A stretch of 64,000 bases of DNA from Pedobacter sp. ASV28. Lineage in GTDB: Bacteria > Bacteroidota > Bacteroidia > Sphingobacteriales > Sphingobacteriaceae. The stretch is from NCBI RefSeq assembly GCF_016428855.1, contig NZ_JAELTN010000008.1:56324-120323 (forward strand), written 5' to 3'. Below are positions 63,770 to 64,000 of this stretch, in pieces. A program made the position numbers and the translations under genes. The notes beneath the pieces are model-generated. The model saw only the letters and a list, made by a program, of their open reading frames with translations, searched no databases and was not told where the DNA came from. The number at the start of each line of letters is the position of its first letter. The first letter of the stretch is position 1.

Positions 63770-63909
63770 AACCTGATTTTAAATTGATGAATACTGATGC
63801 CCAATAGGGCTCCCGTCATGCCAACCAGAATAAGGGTTTCTTTCCAAACCGCCGCAAAGCCAAGTCCTTTTATCATTACGGCTGCATTCTTAAACAAAAC
63901 AACAAAGGA
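63766..63909 (-). pseudogene. C-terminal fragment of an ABC-2 permease, frame broken upstream
   Basis: 47 codons from 63909 to the stop at 63766 read SFVVLFKNAAVMIKGLGF and end HQFKIRL, matching the end of a second ABC-2 permease expected before the one at 62648. An in-frame stop (TGA at 63912-63910) precedes it, and no start or permease-like sequence is found further upstream in any minus-strand frame to the window end. The gene is truncated here by an insertion, rearrangement or assembly join. The 4-bp overlap with the downstream gene is intact. Confidence 0.55.
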
Positions 63910-64000
63910 TCATGACAAAACGAGCTTGCAATATGATTATGCCAAAATAGGAAAAGTGTTAGACAGTATACTAATGCGTAATGGAGAGTCTTGGGAAAAA
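63896..64000 (+). other. Unidentified open frame running off the window end
   Basis: From about 63896 a plus-strand frame is open to base 64000 and looks protein-like (HDKTSLQYDYAKIGKVLDSI near the middle, ending MRNGESWEK). It begins about where permease homology ends. I do not recognise it and see no start codon or promoter. It could be an inserted gene or sequence across an assembly join. Confidence 0.3.

Overview
The window looks like a chromosomal segment of a Bacteroidota bacterium, most likely Sphingobacteriaceae (Pedobacter-like). The signs are an AT-rich, gene-dense sequence, a SusC/TonB polysaccharide-utilisation receptor, several Bacteroidota-type promoters (TTTG about 18-20 bp upstream of TAnnTTTG), DUF4199, BatA-like and crtYcd families, and REP-like GTCATTC/GTCATTGCGAG hairpins between genes. 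This placement comes from family content, not from a database search.

Layout. 1-6.6 kb is the edge of a polysaccharide-utilisation locus: a GH3 glycosidase and a SusC receptor cut by the window start, with a divergent GntR-type regulator. 6.6-9.8 kb is one giant CheB-CheR-PAS-histidine-kinase fusion. 10.2 kb carries tRNA-Leu(CAA) with its own promoter and terminator. 10.3-26.8 kb is a minus-strand housekeeping stretch: DegT aminotransferase, DUF3817, threonine synthase, LysR, hscB, rseP, dxr, a GH3-type acyl-acid ligase, two family-2 glycosyltransferases, membrane proteins, a dihydroorotase homologue that has lost metal ligands, and a BatA/VWA protein. 27-31.5 kb holds two unrelated L,D-transpeptidases, an Lrp regulator and an EamA exporter.

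31.6-39.4 kb is a complete histidine operon (hisG-D-C-B-H-A-F-IE). A 19-codon leader peptide with six His codons precedes it, and REP-like hairpins interrupt it three times. 39.5-44.5 kb is a convergent, tightly overlapping carotenoid operon (crtI-crtB-unknown-idi-SRPBCC-crtZ-crtY), predicted to make zeaxanthin from GGPP. Upstream lies a MerR regulator with a CarH-like cobalamin photoreceptor signature (W-x9-EH). Both the operon and the regulator gene have TTTGTTTA/TAAACAAA inverted repeats in their upstream regions. A WD40 protein is divergent to the regulator.

47.1-57.6 kb is a rearranged Kdp potassium system: sigma54 response regulator, two tandem single-TM microproteins (the second is KdpF), kdpA, kdpB, kdpC, an outer-membrane porin-like protein, a truncated KdpD (sensor domains only) and a separate HAMP-PAS histidine kinase. 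57.9-64 kb holds a second EamA exporter, a coiled-coil protein, Hsp20, an MgtA-type Mg2+ ATPase and ABC-2 permeases. The last permease seems to be broken about 90 bp before the window end.

I saw no CRISPR array, prophage, rRNA or complete insertion sequence. The most interesting items are the CarH-like control of carotenoids, the degenerate dihydroorotase, the split KdpD/sigma54 arrangement with its microproteins and repeated leader segments, and the his attenuator.
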